From Ctena decussata (taxonomy: Eukaryota; Mollusca; Bivalvia; Lucinida; Lucinidae): a stretch of DNA of 64,000 nucleotides. Location of the stretch: positions 8,578,501-8,642,500 of the forward strand of contig OZ022502.1 of the NCBI GenBank assembly GCA_963989385.1. Direction: 5' to 3'. Position numbers and translations under genes: made by a program. Position 1 is the first letter of the stretch; each line of letters starts with the position of its first letter. Positions 33,225-42,478 of this stretch are shown here, in pieces. Below the pieces are notes generated by a model, which saw nothing but the letters and a program-made list of their open reading frames with translations, was not told the origin of the DNA and ran no database searches.

Positions 33225-33460
33225 GAGACTCGACACGACAAAACCAACAATGTGGTTGTGCGTCCAGCGCAGACTCAGATCAGCCTGGACATCCGCCCAG
33301 TCTGATCAGAGTCTTCGCTGTCCGCATGGAGGTAGCTTAGACCTTTAGTTACCCTTTAAGCGTTTAGCAAAGTGTCTGCTCAGACTCGGCGGATGCCCAG
33401 GCTGATCTGAGTCTACACTGTGCGCACAGCCACTTTGTTGGTTTTCTCGTGTCTCGGCTC
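33225..33460. mobile_element. Foldback MITE family A, copy 5
   Basis: Starts GAGACTCGACACGAC, so slightly diverged; ends GTGTCTCGGCTC. AAAT duplications at 33221-33224 and 33461-33464. Confidence 0.88.
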
Positions 33461-33464
33461 AAAT

Positions 33465-34518
33465 GTACTGGTCAAATTCTGTTGGTTTGGTCGGGTTAAG
33501 TGAATGTAAGCTTTTCCCTTTTTCTTCACTTCTGCCTCACCCCGTCTTGGAGAACTTTAGAACTCGTACACTTTGTAATCAGTCTATCTGTCCAGTGAAG
33601 TACTTCTTTGAGTGACATACACATATTCTAAGGAGCATCTTCGCCATCGTTTCACGAGGACACTGTTTCATGTCGGTTTCCCTATTTTCATTCATAACTT
33701 TTCGTTCGCTCAAAATGACCGAAATTTTGTCCAGCTGCAACAGAGCTTTTAATTTCAACATCGTTAATCTATCAGCTGCATTGGCATTGCTATCACAATC
33801 TAACCCGACTCGCAGAAACAACTTCAACTTACACTGCTTCATGTTGTAAAACATTGTTGTGGACAATTTGATGTGCAAACTTTCTTAACGATAATAAAAT
33901 GTTAACTTAACTTAAAGCTCTGAGGTGTACAAAATCAGTTAGATCGAATCCCGTATAAAACAAAACGAGGGCCTACTGCTTACTGTTAGGCGAACAGCGA
34001 AGCCGTTGAACAGCCTACTGATCGATGCTTTTGCTGGCTCACGGATCACACACGGACACTGAGCAATCTCGTGTAAAAAGCCGGCAATTTAACTCTGGCC
34101 AAGCTGCATGGATGCACCGACTGGTTTTATGTTCCACTGTTGGGACATAGGGTATTTCTTCCAAGTGTCGGCTAATTTTATAAGTGGTTATAAGATAAAC
34201 CCGGTGTCTTAAGAAAATAAGATTATCTTGTCGTATGATTAACTCGTCAAATGCAATATATGATGGGGCTGAGCGAGATAAAACCAAACTACTGGTACCA
34301 GTCAGTCGGCAAATATTGTGTCATTCCGTTGCTCTCCGTCAGTCAGTAATGGCACAACTGCTACGGGGAACAGCTTAGGTACCACTATTAGTTTCGTCCA
34401 TTGAGTTTAATTCTAATTCATAAAGATTTCCATACTTACAGAATGAAGCATACCCCAACTCTATCGCCGCCTTCTGTCTCCCGTTTTTAGGGAAGGAAAG
34501 TCGAAATTAACCCAAGCA
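33465..34518. other. No gene seen
   Basis: Open frames of 99 and 82 codons on - (33579-33878, 34039-34287) show no domain. No repeat recognised. Confidence 0.45.
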
Positions 34519-34612
34519 GGCACACAAGGTTGAATCAACCTTGAATCAACATTGATTCAACGTCGTGACGTTGAATCAAGGTTAAGTCAACGTTGATTCA
34601 ACCTTGTGTGCC
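34519..34612. mobile_element. 94-bp inverted-repeat element, copy 3 (TTGATTCAAC type)
   Basis: Starts GGCACACAAGGTTGAATCAA and ends TTGATTCAACCTTGTGTGCC. Same length and ends as copies 1 and 2, but the 11-bp internal unit is TTGAATCAACC rather than TGACGTC-based. Confidence 0.85.
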
Positions 34613-34930
34613 CAGTAGGTGTCTGTTTTCACCATAACTTCACCGCCATCCTTTCATGTGACACAATTGTTGACTGGGGTATTCCAATGCGCTTTTTTGG
34701 TGGCCTGTTTTGGGAAACCTAGGTTGTTGTCTCTTTCAGAAGCGTTAAATAGGTTCTTATAATTCTCACATGACATACCTTCAAATCAGGATCTTGTTTC
34801 TTACGAACACATCACCCAATTAGCTTCAGGAAACAGCCCACACGGTACCTCTGGTAAGAGCTACTTTACACGTACATTAACAGTGATGCGCCACCAACAT
34901 CCATGCCACACGCAAACATAACTACGGTGT

Positions 34931-34980
34931 GAGTGTGTGTGGGGGGGGGAGGGGGGGGGGGGAGGGGAGATGGGGTTGAG
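34931..34980 (+). repeat. GT then G-rich tract, potential G-quadruplex
   Basis: Runs of 9, 12, 4 and 4 G separated by single A or short spacers. Confidence 0.8.
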
Positions 34981-35543
34981 TAGTTGAAAGGATGCGATTG
35001 ATGACAAGAACACTCATGTTCAATAATTCAATGTTTTAGGTGGAGAGGTTTATCCATAAGATATTTCACACTGTCATACCTGTATACCTATATGTCTTAC
35101 CTATATGATATTGAAATCTTCTTAATTGCATTATACTTTGCTCGGTTTTGGTAGAGTGAACAAAGAACCCGTTTTAATCGAAATCTTGGACAGTAACATG
35201 ATTTGGACAGGACTTCTAGTTAACTGGCAAGTGTAGAACCTAGGCAGACTGTTTCTTTCGTAGAAGTGTGATCTAAGTCTAACAATCTGGGAGTGTTACA
35301 TGACAAAGCAGATCATTATAACTAGTATTTTAAACCGATTAACTGATCCAGTTTGGATTTATTTCAGTCTTTGTCCACGAGAACATGTCCTTGACCTTTT
35401 ACCTTTTGAAATTCCATAATGACATTGTCTTCTTTTCATTTGGACAAATCCATTTATCGTTAAAGACCTTTATGGAAAGAAACTTCACCATTTTTCGATT
35501 TTGCCTCCTCTCTTAATGGGAATCGACAGAAACACTTTTATCA
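34981..35543. other. No gene seen
   Basis: Unique AT-rich sequence. Confidence 0.5.
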
Positions 35544-35817
35544 TATGACGTCGCTGTTTTTCAGTGGATAACGTCGTGTCATAAAAATCATATAACCACA
35601 CGTGTAATAAGACTTTGGCGCGCACAGGTAACGTCATTGACAACGTCCATGTCAACAACGCGTTTTCATATTGAAATAATGTTCAGTTTGAAGGCGCTAG
35701 AATCCGTTTTTAAAGGGTCATGTGATAAACAGAATCTTACACTCGTGGTCATTTCATATGAAATTTATGAAACGAGCCTTCGCCGCAGGCTCGTTTCATA
35801 AATTTCATATGAAATGA
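35544..35817. mobile_element. Hairpin-ended element, copy 2
   Basis: Head TCATATGACGTCGC and block GTCATGTGATAAACAGAATC as in the 23215 element. Ends in a perfect hairpin: 30-bp arms at 35749-35778 and 35788-35817, 9-nt loop. Confidence 0.8.
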
Positions 35818-36548
35818 TTATATATACTATATATACTTTATTTACACTCAATCCATACAGAATATGGCATAAGAGGTACATGATACAAAATATACATATG
35901 TGACAACTGCATGCGCGGATTCGTTAGCAAAATATATCTAAACAGTCTGGATCACAATAATAAACTGGAGGAGGGTTATTATACTTAGTATTACTGCTAA
36001 TTCTATAACTCTATAGATGACTGAATGATAATAATGAACACAAAAAATCAAATAACTTAAGGTGAACGGGTACATTTCAGGGGAAGCAGCTCAGTCCACA
36101 CTTTTTTTTTTCTCTCCGTCCCTCCGAAATAGGGTCGAGCTCGAAAAGTGCAGAATTTGCACCACAGGAGCAAATTCCTCACTCCTGGAGAAGACTACAT
36201 CCCGGAGTGTATGATCCTCTATTTCTCCCCTGGGAATTTGATAGACTAAACTCTGGAAGGATTATGCCGCCCAGAAAAGCAAACAGGAAGTCACAACAAA
36301 AGTTGTCTCACTATATAAAAATGGTGGGAAAACCTGTGTATACCCTAACATCTTAAGTGGAAATACTCAAATCAGCCTATACCTCTGCGCAGACTGATTA
36401 AAGTCTTACCTCTTCGCAGGAACAACCAATGAACCCTATAAAGCAAACATCCTGATCAGACTTTTGAGTGTGCAGAGGCTGTTTCGATCAAATGTTGGTC
36501 GCACAAGAACAAGACACCTAAGAATATAGCACTGTACCTTTAATATAT
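35818..36548. other. No gene; weak copy of the GAGCAAA repeat
   Basis: Around 36165-36300, CAGGAGCAAATTCCTC and related pieces resemble the repeat at 17071 and 37233. No coding sequence. Confidence 0.45.
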
Positions 36549-36785
36549 GAGCCGCGACACGACAAAACCAACAATGTGGTTGTGCGCCCAGCGAAGACTG
36601 AGATCATCCTAGGCATCCATCCAGTTTGATCAGACTCTTCGTTAAGTGATCAAAGGGTAGCTAATGGTCTAAGCTACCGTCCATGCGGACAGCGAAGACT
36701 CTGATCAGACTGGGCGGATGCCCAGGCTGATCTGAGTCTGTGCTGGGCGCACTACCACATTGTTGGTTTTGTCATGTCGCGGCTC
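36549..36785. mobile_element. Foldback MITE family A, copy 6
   Basis: Full copy. Flanks ATAT and AATT do not match, so the duplication has mutated or one flank was lost. Confidence 0.85.
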
Positions 36786-36891
36786 AATTATTCGTTCACC
36801 AATACATGTATAGGAAAATATAATATGTTTACACAAGTGTAGATTCTGATCTGTGTCTGCACTGTTTGCCTATGTCCTGTTCATGAGACAC

Positions 36892-36960
36892 TGTTCTATT
36901 CTGTTCGTTTTTAATTCTCGTAACAATGTTCCTAAAGTGGCTCACGGCATTAGGGAGTTT
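36892..36960 (+). repeat. CAATTCTCGTAACGA family fragment
   Basis: TTCTGTTCGTTTTTAATTCTCGTAACAATG and CTAAAGTGGCTCACGGCA match the family core (quoted in two reads: TTCTGTTCG, AATTCTCGTAACAATG). Confidence 0.5.
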
Positions 36961-36964
36961 AAAT

Positions 36965-37093
36965 AAAGGAATGAATTTCATTTTTCTGAGGTTCAGCAAG
37001 TGTAAACTACATTGGGTCGATCGCAAAGTGAATGAATCCCCAAGGGGTTCATGTAAACTTTGTCAGTGACCCAACGTAGTTTACACTTCGTTA
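36965..37093. repeat. Foldback repeat upstream of the host gene
   Basis: AAGTGTAAACTACATTGGGT at 36998 is mirrored by ACCCAACGTAGTTTACACTT ending at 37088; inside, GGGGTTCATGTAAACTTTG. An inverted copy of the whole block, including the GAATGAATTTCATTTTTCTG flank, lies at 39186-39320. Confidence 0.8.
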
Positions 37094-37232
37094 AACATCA
37101 CGAAGATTTAGTTCAGCGCTTATATTTACATTCGTTTCAATCAAAGTCTCGATGAAACATACTATATACCGTAAGCGCTAAATTAGAAGTAGTTTTTGGC
37201 CAACAGCGAAACAGAGTCAATGACGTCAGGAT

Positions 37233-37350
37233 GTCGCCGAGGAGCAAACTCTTTCCTTTAAGAGTAGACACCTTATAGGAATGTCCTTTTCGTTCAGGGA
37301 GGCAAATAAATGTGTTCCTCTTTGTAAAAATGGCACAAAACAGGGAGGTA
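37233..37350 (+). repeat. Dispersed GAGCAAA repeat just before the host exon
   Basis: GAGCAAACTCTTTCC, TTTAAGAGTAGACACC and CAGGGAGGCAAATAAATG match the block at 17071-17190. The intron end of the host gene seems to be repeat-derived. Confidence 0.55.
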
Positions 37351-37366
37351 TACCCGTTAACCTTAC

Positions 37367-37380
37367 TTTCTGTTTTCAGG
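37367..37380 (+). other. Splice acceptor of the host gene
   Basis: CTTTCTGTTTTCAG with the AG at 37379-37380; the exon then carries 39 bp of 5' UTR before the ATG. Confidence 0.65.
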
Positions 37381-37390
37381 TGGCGACTGA

Positions 37391-37423
37391 ATGCGATCAA
37401 CTGACTTAACGGTAGAACAATGA
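37391..37423 (+). CDS. Ten-codon upstream ORF overlapping the host start
   Basis: ATG at 37391 opens ten codons and stops at TGA 37421-37423, sharing bases with the main ATG at 37420 in an ATGA overlap. If the mRNA includes this region, the arrangement would limit or couple translation of the main frame by termination-reinitiation. This is inference. Confidence 0.45.
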   Translation: MRSTDLTVEQ

Positions 37424-38811
37424 AGACCCAAGTTATGGGCACCTTTAAAGTTATGGGCGAGCCAGCCCCTCGAACATCAAGTGGCACGACACCTCTTGGC
37501 GCAACGTCACGTATAAACAGACCCGCTGTATTTGACAGAGCCTATCCGTTTGTTCTCAAAGACGGAGAACCAGCAGAGGGAATGGCTGTCCCTGGATTCA
37601 CATCCCACAGCGCCCCCGTGCGGAAAATGGAACACTTAAGTCGTGTGAAGACAGCTAATTTTGGAATTTCCACAATGGACTCGCCTTACATAGTGAGTGA
37701 AGATACTGATCCGTTAATACTGGGTAAACCTCATTTTGTTTTATGTGGGCTTCCGGTGGGAGCTAAGGAAATCGACCATCATTTGTACCTGAACGAGGCT
37801 CGAGTGGGAAACTACAAAACAACAGCCAAAGCTTTGTATGAAGCAAGGCGTTGTGCTAGATCAGGAAAAGCGTACAGCGAGCCGGTACCATATAGCGAAA
37901 GGGAAATGTATTCCGATATCGACGACATGGGCCCTCAAGCTATTCCACCAATCCCACCCACAACACCCATTAACTTTGTGCCGGGTGCAAAAGCAAAATC
38001 AGTGTCGTCTGCAAAGTCATTAGAGCTTCAAGGTCAGCGAATGCAAGCAACAAATTCAGGCCCGGGCTGGGAACTTTGTAATCCTAACCAGCTTTACGTC
38101 AGGCATCAAAAGATTAACCTTCTACAGAGGGACGACATGTCCGAAATTTCCCATCAGCGGCGAGAAGGTTCAACCACAACGAGCCACGGAAGTCATGTGG
38201 AGACAGTTCATGGGTCCGTGGTGAATAATAGTTTTACTGTATCAACTGGCTACAGAAAACACGCCAGACCAAAAAACTTTGTTAAGGTAAATTATAACAA
38301 TCCATACAGAAATAGCAAACATTTAGAAAAAGTTGCATTTGCAAGTGACAAAAAGTTAGAGTTCAATTCGGTAGATAGCTATATGAACTACCATCGTAAT
38401 CGCGCGAAGAACGGCAAACAAATAGTTGCTCCGCGAACTGTGATCAGAGTTCCCAAACCTTGTTCGGACACTTTTCTTCTTCAAATGATGTACGATCTTA
38501 ACCGGCCAAAATCTCGTCGCTCTGGACACGGAACGAACTATAGCGATATCGCTGTGACACGTGACTTGGAAGACTATGTGCAGGCACGGACTTCTAGTTC
38601 CCTTAGTAAGGCTCAGTCTAATATAGACAGGTATCAGGCTAGAAAGAGTAACAAAAGTGTGAAGAGTGGAAAGAGCTCGCGGAGTTGCTTTGACAACGAA
38701 ACTATTGAGGAAGATTCTATATGGGAGAAAATTCTAAGGGACGATACTCCTTCCACAAGCAAAAATTATATCGAAGCCGCTAGTGAATTCTGCTGTCTAA
38801 ATGGTAACTGA
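37420..38811 (+). CDS. Uncharacterised host protein, 463 aa
   Basis: I do not recognise a family. It is the only long open frame outside mobile elements, with a fair start context (A at -3) and a splice acceptor 40 bp upstream. The N-terminal third (residues 1-150) looks like the ordered, conserved part: GTFKVMGEPAPRTSSGTTPL, RINRPAVFDRAYPFVLKDGE, DPLILGKPHFVLCGLPVGAK, GNYKTTAKALYEARRCARSG. A proline-rich stretch (PQAIPPIPPTTPINFVP) covers about 170-187. The second half is polar and low in hydrophobics, with a Ser/Lys-rich segment (RKSNKSVKSGKSSRS) near 415-430 and an acidic C-terminal end. No signal peptide, membrane segment or zinc motif is seen, so it is probably a soluble intracellular protein. 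The single coding exon suggests either an intron only in the 5' UTR or a retrogene. Confidence 0.75.
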   Translation: MKTQVMGTFKVMGEPAPRTSSGTTPLGATSRINRPAVFDRAYPFVLKDGEPAEGMAVPGFTSHSAPVRKMEHLSRVKTANFGISTMDSPYIVSEDTDPLILGKPHFVLCGLPVGAKEIDHHLYLNEARVGNYKTTAKALYEARRCARSGKAYSEPVPYSEREMYSDIDDMGPQAIPPIPPTTPINFVPGAKAKSVSSAKSLELQGQRMQATNSGPGWELCNPNQLYVRHQKINLLQRDDMSEISHQRREGSTTTSHGSHVETVHGSVVNNSFTVSTGYRKHARPKNFVKVNYNNPYRNSKHLEKVAFASDKKLEFNSVDSYMNYHRNRAKNGKQIVAPRTVIRVPKPCSDTFLLQMMYDLNRPKSRRSGHGTNYSDIAVTRDLEDYVQARTSSSLSKAQSNIDRYQARKSNKSVKSGKSSRSCFDNETIEEDSIWEKILRDDTPSTSKNYIEAASEFCCLNGN

Positions 38812-39185
38812 AGATTTAAAAAAAAATGATTGTTTCGAATGGAATAATTGACTTCGTATCATTGAAGCTTAAACAGAAATATTTATCCGTGCATTTATTG
38901 AAAGCCCATGGTAAACCATTAGAACGTAATGTAGTTTATACTTCAATAACTACATCGGTTCACAGGACGTTACATGACGTTTAGTGACGTCAAAATAAAC
39001 AATGGTTCTCCAATCTGATTGGTACAGGCGACGTTATGTCGTCGTTGTTACTTCCGCTTTTAGTAGATAAATTGCGTATAAATGTTTTTTCTGCTTCAAT
39101 TATAGCCCCTAATGCAAACTTGTGATCAATTTTAAGGTAGAAAAAATGTAAATACATGTATAAGCAATGAAATTAATATTTCTGG
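38812..39185 (+). other. Probable 3' UTR of the host gene
   Basis: AT-rich; an AATAAA polyadenylation signal at 38994-38999 follows a TGACGTCA motif directly. Confidence 0.5.
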
Positions 39186-39320
39186 TGTTTTCGAAATAAA
39201 AACTACGTTGGGTCGCCAGCAAAGTTTACATGAACCCCTTCGGGGTGCACTTACTTTGCACGCGACCAAATGCAGTTTACACTTCGATAAAAACCAGAAA
39301 AATGGAATTCATTCTTTAAA
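39186..39320. repeat. Foldback repeat downstream of the host gene (inverted partner of 36965)
   Basis: AAACTACGTTGGGTCG near 39200 and CGACCAAATGCAGTTTACAC near 39262 form the hairpin. AAAATGGAATTCATTCTTTA matches the complement of the flank at 36965. Confidence 0.8.
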
Positions 39321-39351
39321 TAAAGCAATGGCGTATTCGACTGGTCGTTTC

Positions 39352-39437
39352 GTGCTTGACGATTTTTAGCTTGAAACACTTTTTCTATATAAAAAGTTCT
39401 ATAGAAAAAGTGTTTCAAGTTAAAAATCGTCAAGCAC
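39352..39437. repeat. Hairpin with 37-bp arms
   Basis: The arm 39352-39388 (GTGCTTGACGATTTTTAGCT and onward) pairs with 39401-39437 with one mismatch; the loop is 12 nt. Confidence 0.92.
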
Positions 39438-39480
39438 TAAACGTTTTGTGCTTCACGCTTAGAACCCTAGTAGGGTAACT

Positions 39481-39725
39481 GGGCCCGGTTGTTCAAAACT
39501 AACGACGTCGTTAGTTACAAGACGTTAAACGTTCAAACGTTAATATGCCCCTGAAATACGTCAATATTTTGTTGAAAAAATGTGAGAAGCTTTTCCAGTG
39601 CAAAAGCTTCTCACATATTTTCAACAAAAAATATCAGTGTATTTGACTATAATGTCTTAAAACACTTAACGAGCTGACCTCCTAACGATCTCGTTAGGCT
39701 AACGATGCTTTGAACAACTGGGTCC
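39481..39725. mobile_element. Foldback MITE with GGGCCCGGTTGTTC ends and a central hairpin
   Basis: Left end GGGCCCGGTTGTTCAAAACT; complement of right end GGACCCAGTTGTTCAAAGCA. Both subterminal regions carry CGTTAG units. A central hairpin (39563-39634) pairs GTGAGAAGCTTTT with AAAAGCTTCTCAC. Confidence 0.85.
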
Positions 39726-40535
39726 TGTTTTTTTCTGTAAAGTGCTTCACGCTTAAAATTTTGAAGTACGATACGCCCAACTGAATATGACTAGCTCCAC
39801 ATCTAGTGTGATCCGTATAGCTGATGTTATATGTTATCTACGTTCAAGACTGTATGATAAGAGCAAATTTAAATGTCAGATCTAATTATTTAATTTTATG
39901 ACATTTCTTACAAAACACAGCAGTGTACTGCAACAAAAATAAAAGTTTTATTCGATATGTAAAAAGTTCAAAAGTAGAGCAAGAATCATCTATCCTGCGC
40001 ACATGGCAAAATGATACAGATGTTGAGTTGCCACTTTACGCCAGCAAGACATTTTAATGCCCTAGTCGTCATATGAAGACAAACGTATATATGGACCCTT
40101 CTTGTGTTTGATAACAACATTTAGTGTTATTACGTGTTATCTTTGTCACCACATACACGTAGGTCTTTGTCATCACGTATTTAACACTAAATGACGCCCA
40201 TGTGCGACGTTTGTTGACTTCTTTTATCTGATTTTTAAACAATTCTTTAAAACAAAGATTTTATCCAATAAAGATGATTTTATCCAATAAAGTTTCGAGA
40301 GAGTAGTTTCAGAGATTTACTCCGGACAAGCAAAATACTGAAAAAGTAGATAGGAACAAAGTTCATTGTTACTTGCGACACGGGTATGGTTCTTACGCTC
40401 TGCACTACGATATATATTGAATGTTTTCCTAAATTATAACTGTTATCTTATATTATCTGCAGCACTGCAAGTGTTAGCAAATTTATTACGCCTGAGTATT
40501 TTAAAAAAAAATTGTAATAATTCAACTAGATAACT
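39726..40535. other. No gene seen
   Basis: Unique AT-rich sequence with a small direct repeat (TTTTATCCAATAAAG) at 40259 and 40276. Confidence 0.5.
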
Positions 40536-40655
40536 TAGCCGCGACACGACAAAACAAATAAAGTGGCGTGTGCGCGCCCAGCAAAGACTCAGATCAGGCT
40601 GGGCATGCGCCCAGTCTGATCTGAGTCTTTGCTGTCCGCGTGGGAGTCTAACACT
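40536..40655 (+). mobile_element. Foldback MITE family A, copy 7, left half only
   Basis: AGCCGCGACACGACAAAACA and the first inverted arm (GACTCAGATCAGGCTGGGCA) are present; the second arm is missing. Confidence 0.8.
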
Positions 40656-40727
40656 CGTACATCGCCATTTACTTTCCCCACGCAACCAACGAAGAGCTGA
40701 TTGTCAGAGAGTAGCTTCCCCCCGCCC

Positions 40728-40975
40728 CTGGCTGTTTTTCCCCTGGAAAAATGACTATGATTTTTTCATAGTAGAATTCCCACCGGCAAATGGCTATATA
40801 GTGGAATTCCCCCCCCCCCCTCCCCGCGCCCCCTCCCGGAAATATTACTATATAGTCAATTTTCCCCGGGGAAAATCTACTATACGTGTTTTTGCATAGC
40901 CGTTTTTCCCATATACAGTGGATTTTCCCCCTGGTAATATAATTGCAGGAAAACACGCTACATAGTGGAATTTGC
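40728..40975 (+). repeat. Degenerate tandem array, GGCTATATAGTGGAATTCCC units
   Basis: Units of roughly 35-45 bp alternating a CTATATAG-like core with C-rich and GGGGAAAA-like stretches; similar pieces in inverse at 41925-42005. Confidence 0.65.
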
Positions 40976-41309
40976 TCTTTCTCTAATTATAATAGTGAAG
41001 TTCATATCTGAAACGGAAATACGGGTATCTGTCCGTAGAATATCGCTTTCGTTCTAATCCTACTGATCATGTATATCATTTCTGTGTATATGTATGATAT
41101 TGTTGAAAAAAATATGTTTAAACTAGAATATCGATGGATAACAGATGCTAAAACCGCATGCATGTGTCCGTCAGGCTGTCTTATTTTTGTTTTTTGGGAA
41201 AACAGGTAGGCAGTTGCTTTTCATGTTAGCCAAAACGGATATAAGAGTACGTTGTTGTGTTCGTAATTTTGTGTAATTTTGTGTTTGTACAAGCGTTCAT
41301 CCATGTGTG

Positions 41310-41400
41310 CGCGCAGCGGAGTGCCTGGACTAGTGAAGTACGCCTTTCATGCACGATTCGTGGGCTCGACTCCCATTGGGGCACACATCCGATTATGATT
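41310..41400 (+). repeat. tRNA-like sequence, probable SINE head
   Basis: A box B-like GGGCTCGACTCCC near 41362, preceded by a weak box A-like GGACTAGTGAAG. Stems do not close well enough for a tRNA gene. Confidence 0.35.
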
Positions 41401-41529
41401 TTCATTGTAATGTACTCCCTACTAAATTAAACATGACTAGAGAAAGCACCCGTTTGTTCATGTTGCTGTAAGTTCGCACGCGTATGTGTACGTATATTAA
41501 TATCTGCGATGGGAAGAAATGTCACCAGT

Positions 41530-41692
41530 AGTAGTATTTCAATTCTCATATCGACGTTGCCCCCGCACCTGTTCTGTTCTGTTCTGTTCAATTCTCGTAT
41601 CGACGTTACCCAAGTGGCTCAACGGTACGTAACCATAGTTGCACACACCTGGCGCCGGGTGTCCGTCCAATGCCCCCGCACCCTTTTCCTTT
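41530..41692 (+). repeat. CAATTCTCGTATCGACG family, doubled copy with TTCTG microsatellite
   Basis: TTTCAATTCTCATATCGACG at about 41537 and CAATTCTCGTATCGACGTTA at about 41589 are separated by TTCTGTTCTGTTCTGTTC. CAAGTGGCTCAACGGTACG follows. Confidence 0.65.
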
Positions 41693-42074
41693 CTTAAATT
41701 AGTAAATACTGATTACTATAAAAATATGGTTGCTAAAGTTGCATATTGTTTTTTTTTTAATTAACCACGTTTATTACCTCCCTTGAAGTACTGATACATT
41801 TCTTATACGATTAATTTCGTAAAATGTCTGTGTTCCAATCCGTTCCGTTTCGTTAGTTTCCAAAAAAATACCAATAGCCATACCAAATTCACTAAAAGCC
41901 AATTTCCCGGTGGGGGAAAAAGGACTATGGGGGAAAGCTGGCTCTTCTAGGTCTGGACAATCCACTATATAGCCGACCTTCCTATAGCCATTTTTCCGGG
42001 GAGAAAACCACTCTCTGACACTGACCACCAACAACTCTCTTCGAATAGTGTATTCTCCATTAACTGACACTCAA

Positions 42075-42241
42075 TGAGTGAGTGAGTGAGTGAGCTCGGG
42101 TTAAACGTCCCACCAACAACCAGGTCATATGGAGACGGGACCTCGGTTTTAAAGTCTCATCCGAAAGACCGGAGAAGCGGGGGATCGATCCTACGACCCC
42201 TGGATTGGTAGTGAGTATTATCCACTACGCTACAGCCGCTC
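42075..42241 (-). mobile_element. tRNA-derived SINE with conserved core and CACT tail
   Basis: On the minus strand: box A-like GTAGCGTAGTGGATAA, box B-like GGATCGATCCCC, core TTTCGGATGAGACTTTAAAA then CCGAGGTCCCGTCTCC, and a CACT-repeat tail at the 42075 end. The core resembles the shared central domain of widespread invertebrate SINEs; the family name is not certain. Confidence 0.8.
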
Positions 42242-42275
42242 CTCTCTTTCACTCAGACCTCGTGTCAAGTTATTT

Positions 42276-42474
42276 TAGCCGCGACACGATAAAACAACAA
42301 AGTGGTTGTGCGCCCAGCACAGACTCAGATCATCCTGGGCATCTGCCTAGTCTGATCAGAGTTTTTGCTGACCGCATGGAGAAACCATAGACCCTTAGCT
42401 ACCCTTTAAGCGCTTAGCGAAGAGTCTGATCAGACTGGGCGCACAACCATTTTGTTGGTTTTCTGTCTCGTCTC
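42276..42474. mobile_element. Foldback MITE family A, copy 8, internally deleted
   Basis: Ends TAGCCGCGACACGATAAAAC and TCTGTCTCGTCTC, ATTT duplications at 42272-42275 and 42475-42478. Part of the right arm (GGATGCCCAGG...GCTG) is missing, so it is about 35 bp short. Confidence 0.85.
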
Positions 42475-42478
42475 ATTT

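Larger units (their letters stand above)
40690..42043. mobile_element. Candidate element with CGAAGAG...GTCAGAGAGT inverted ends
   Basis: CGAAGAGCTGATTGTCAGAG at 40691 corresponds to the complement of CTCTCTGACA...CTCTTCG at 42011-42043. Just inside both ends lie CTATATAGTGGA-type units next to C-rich or G-rich runs. No transposase inside. Confidence 0.5.
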
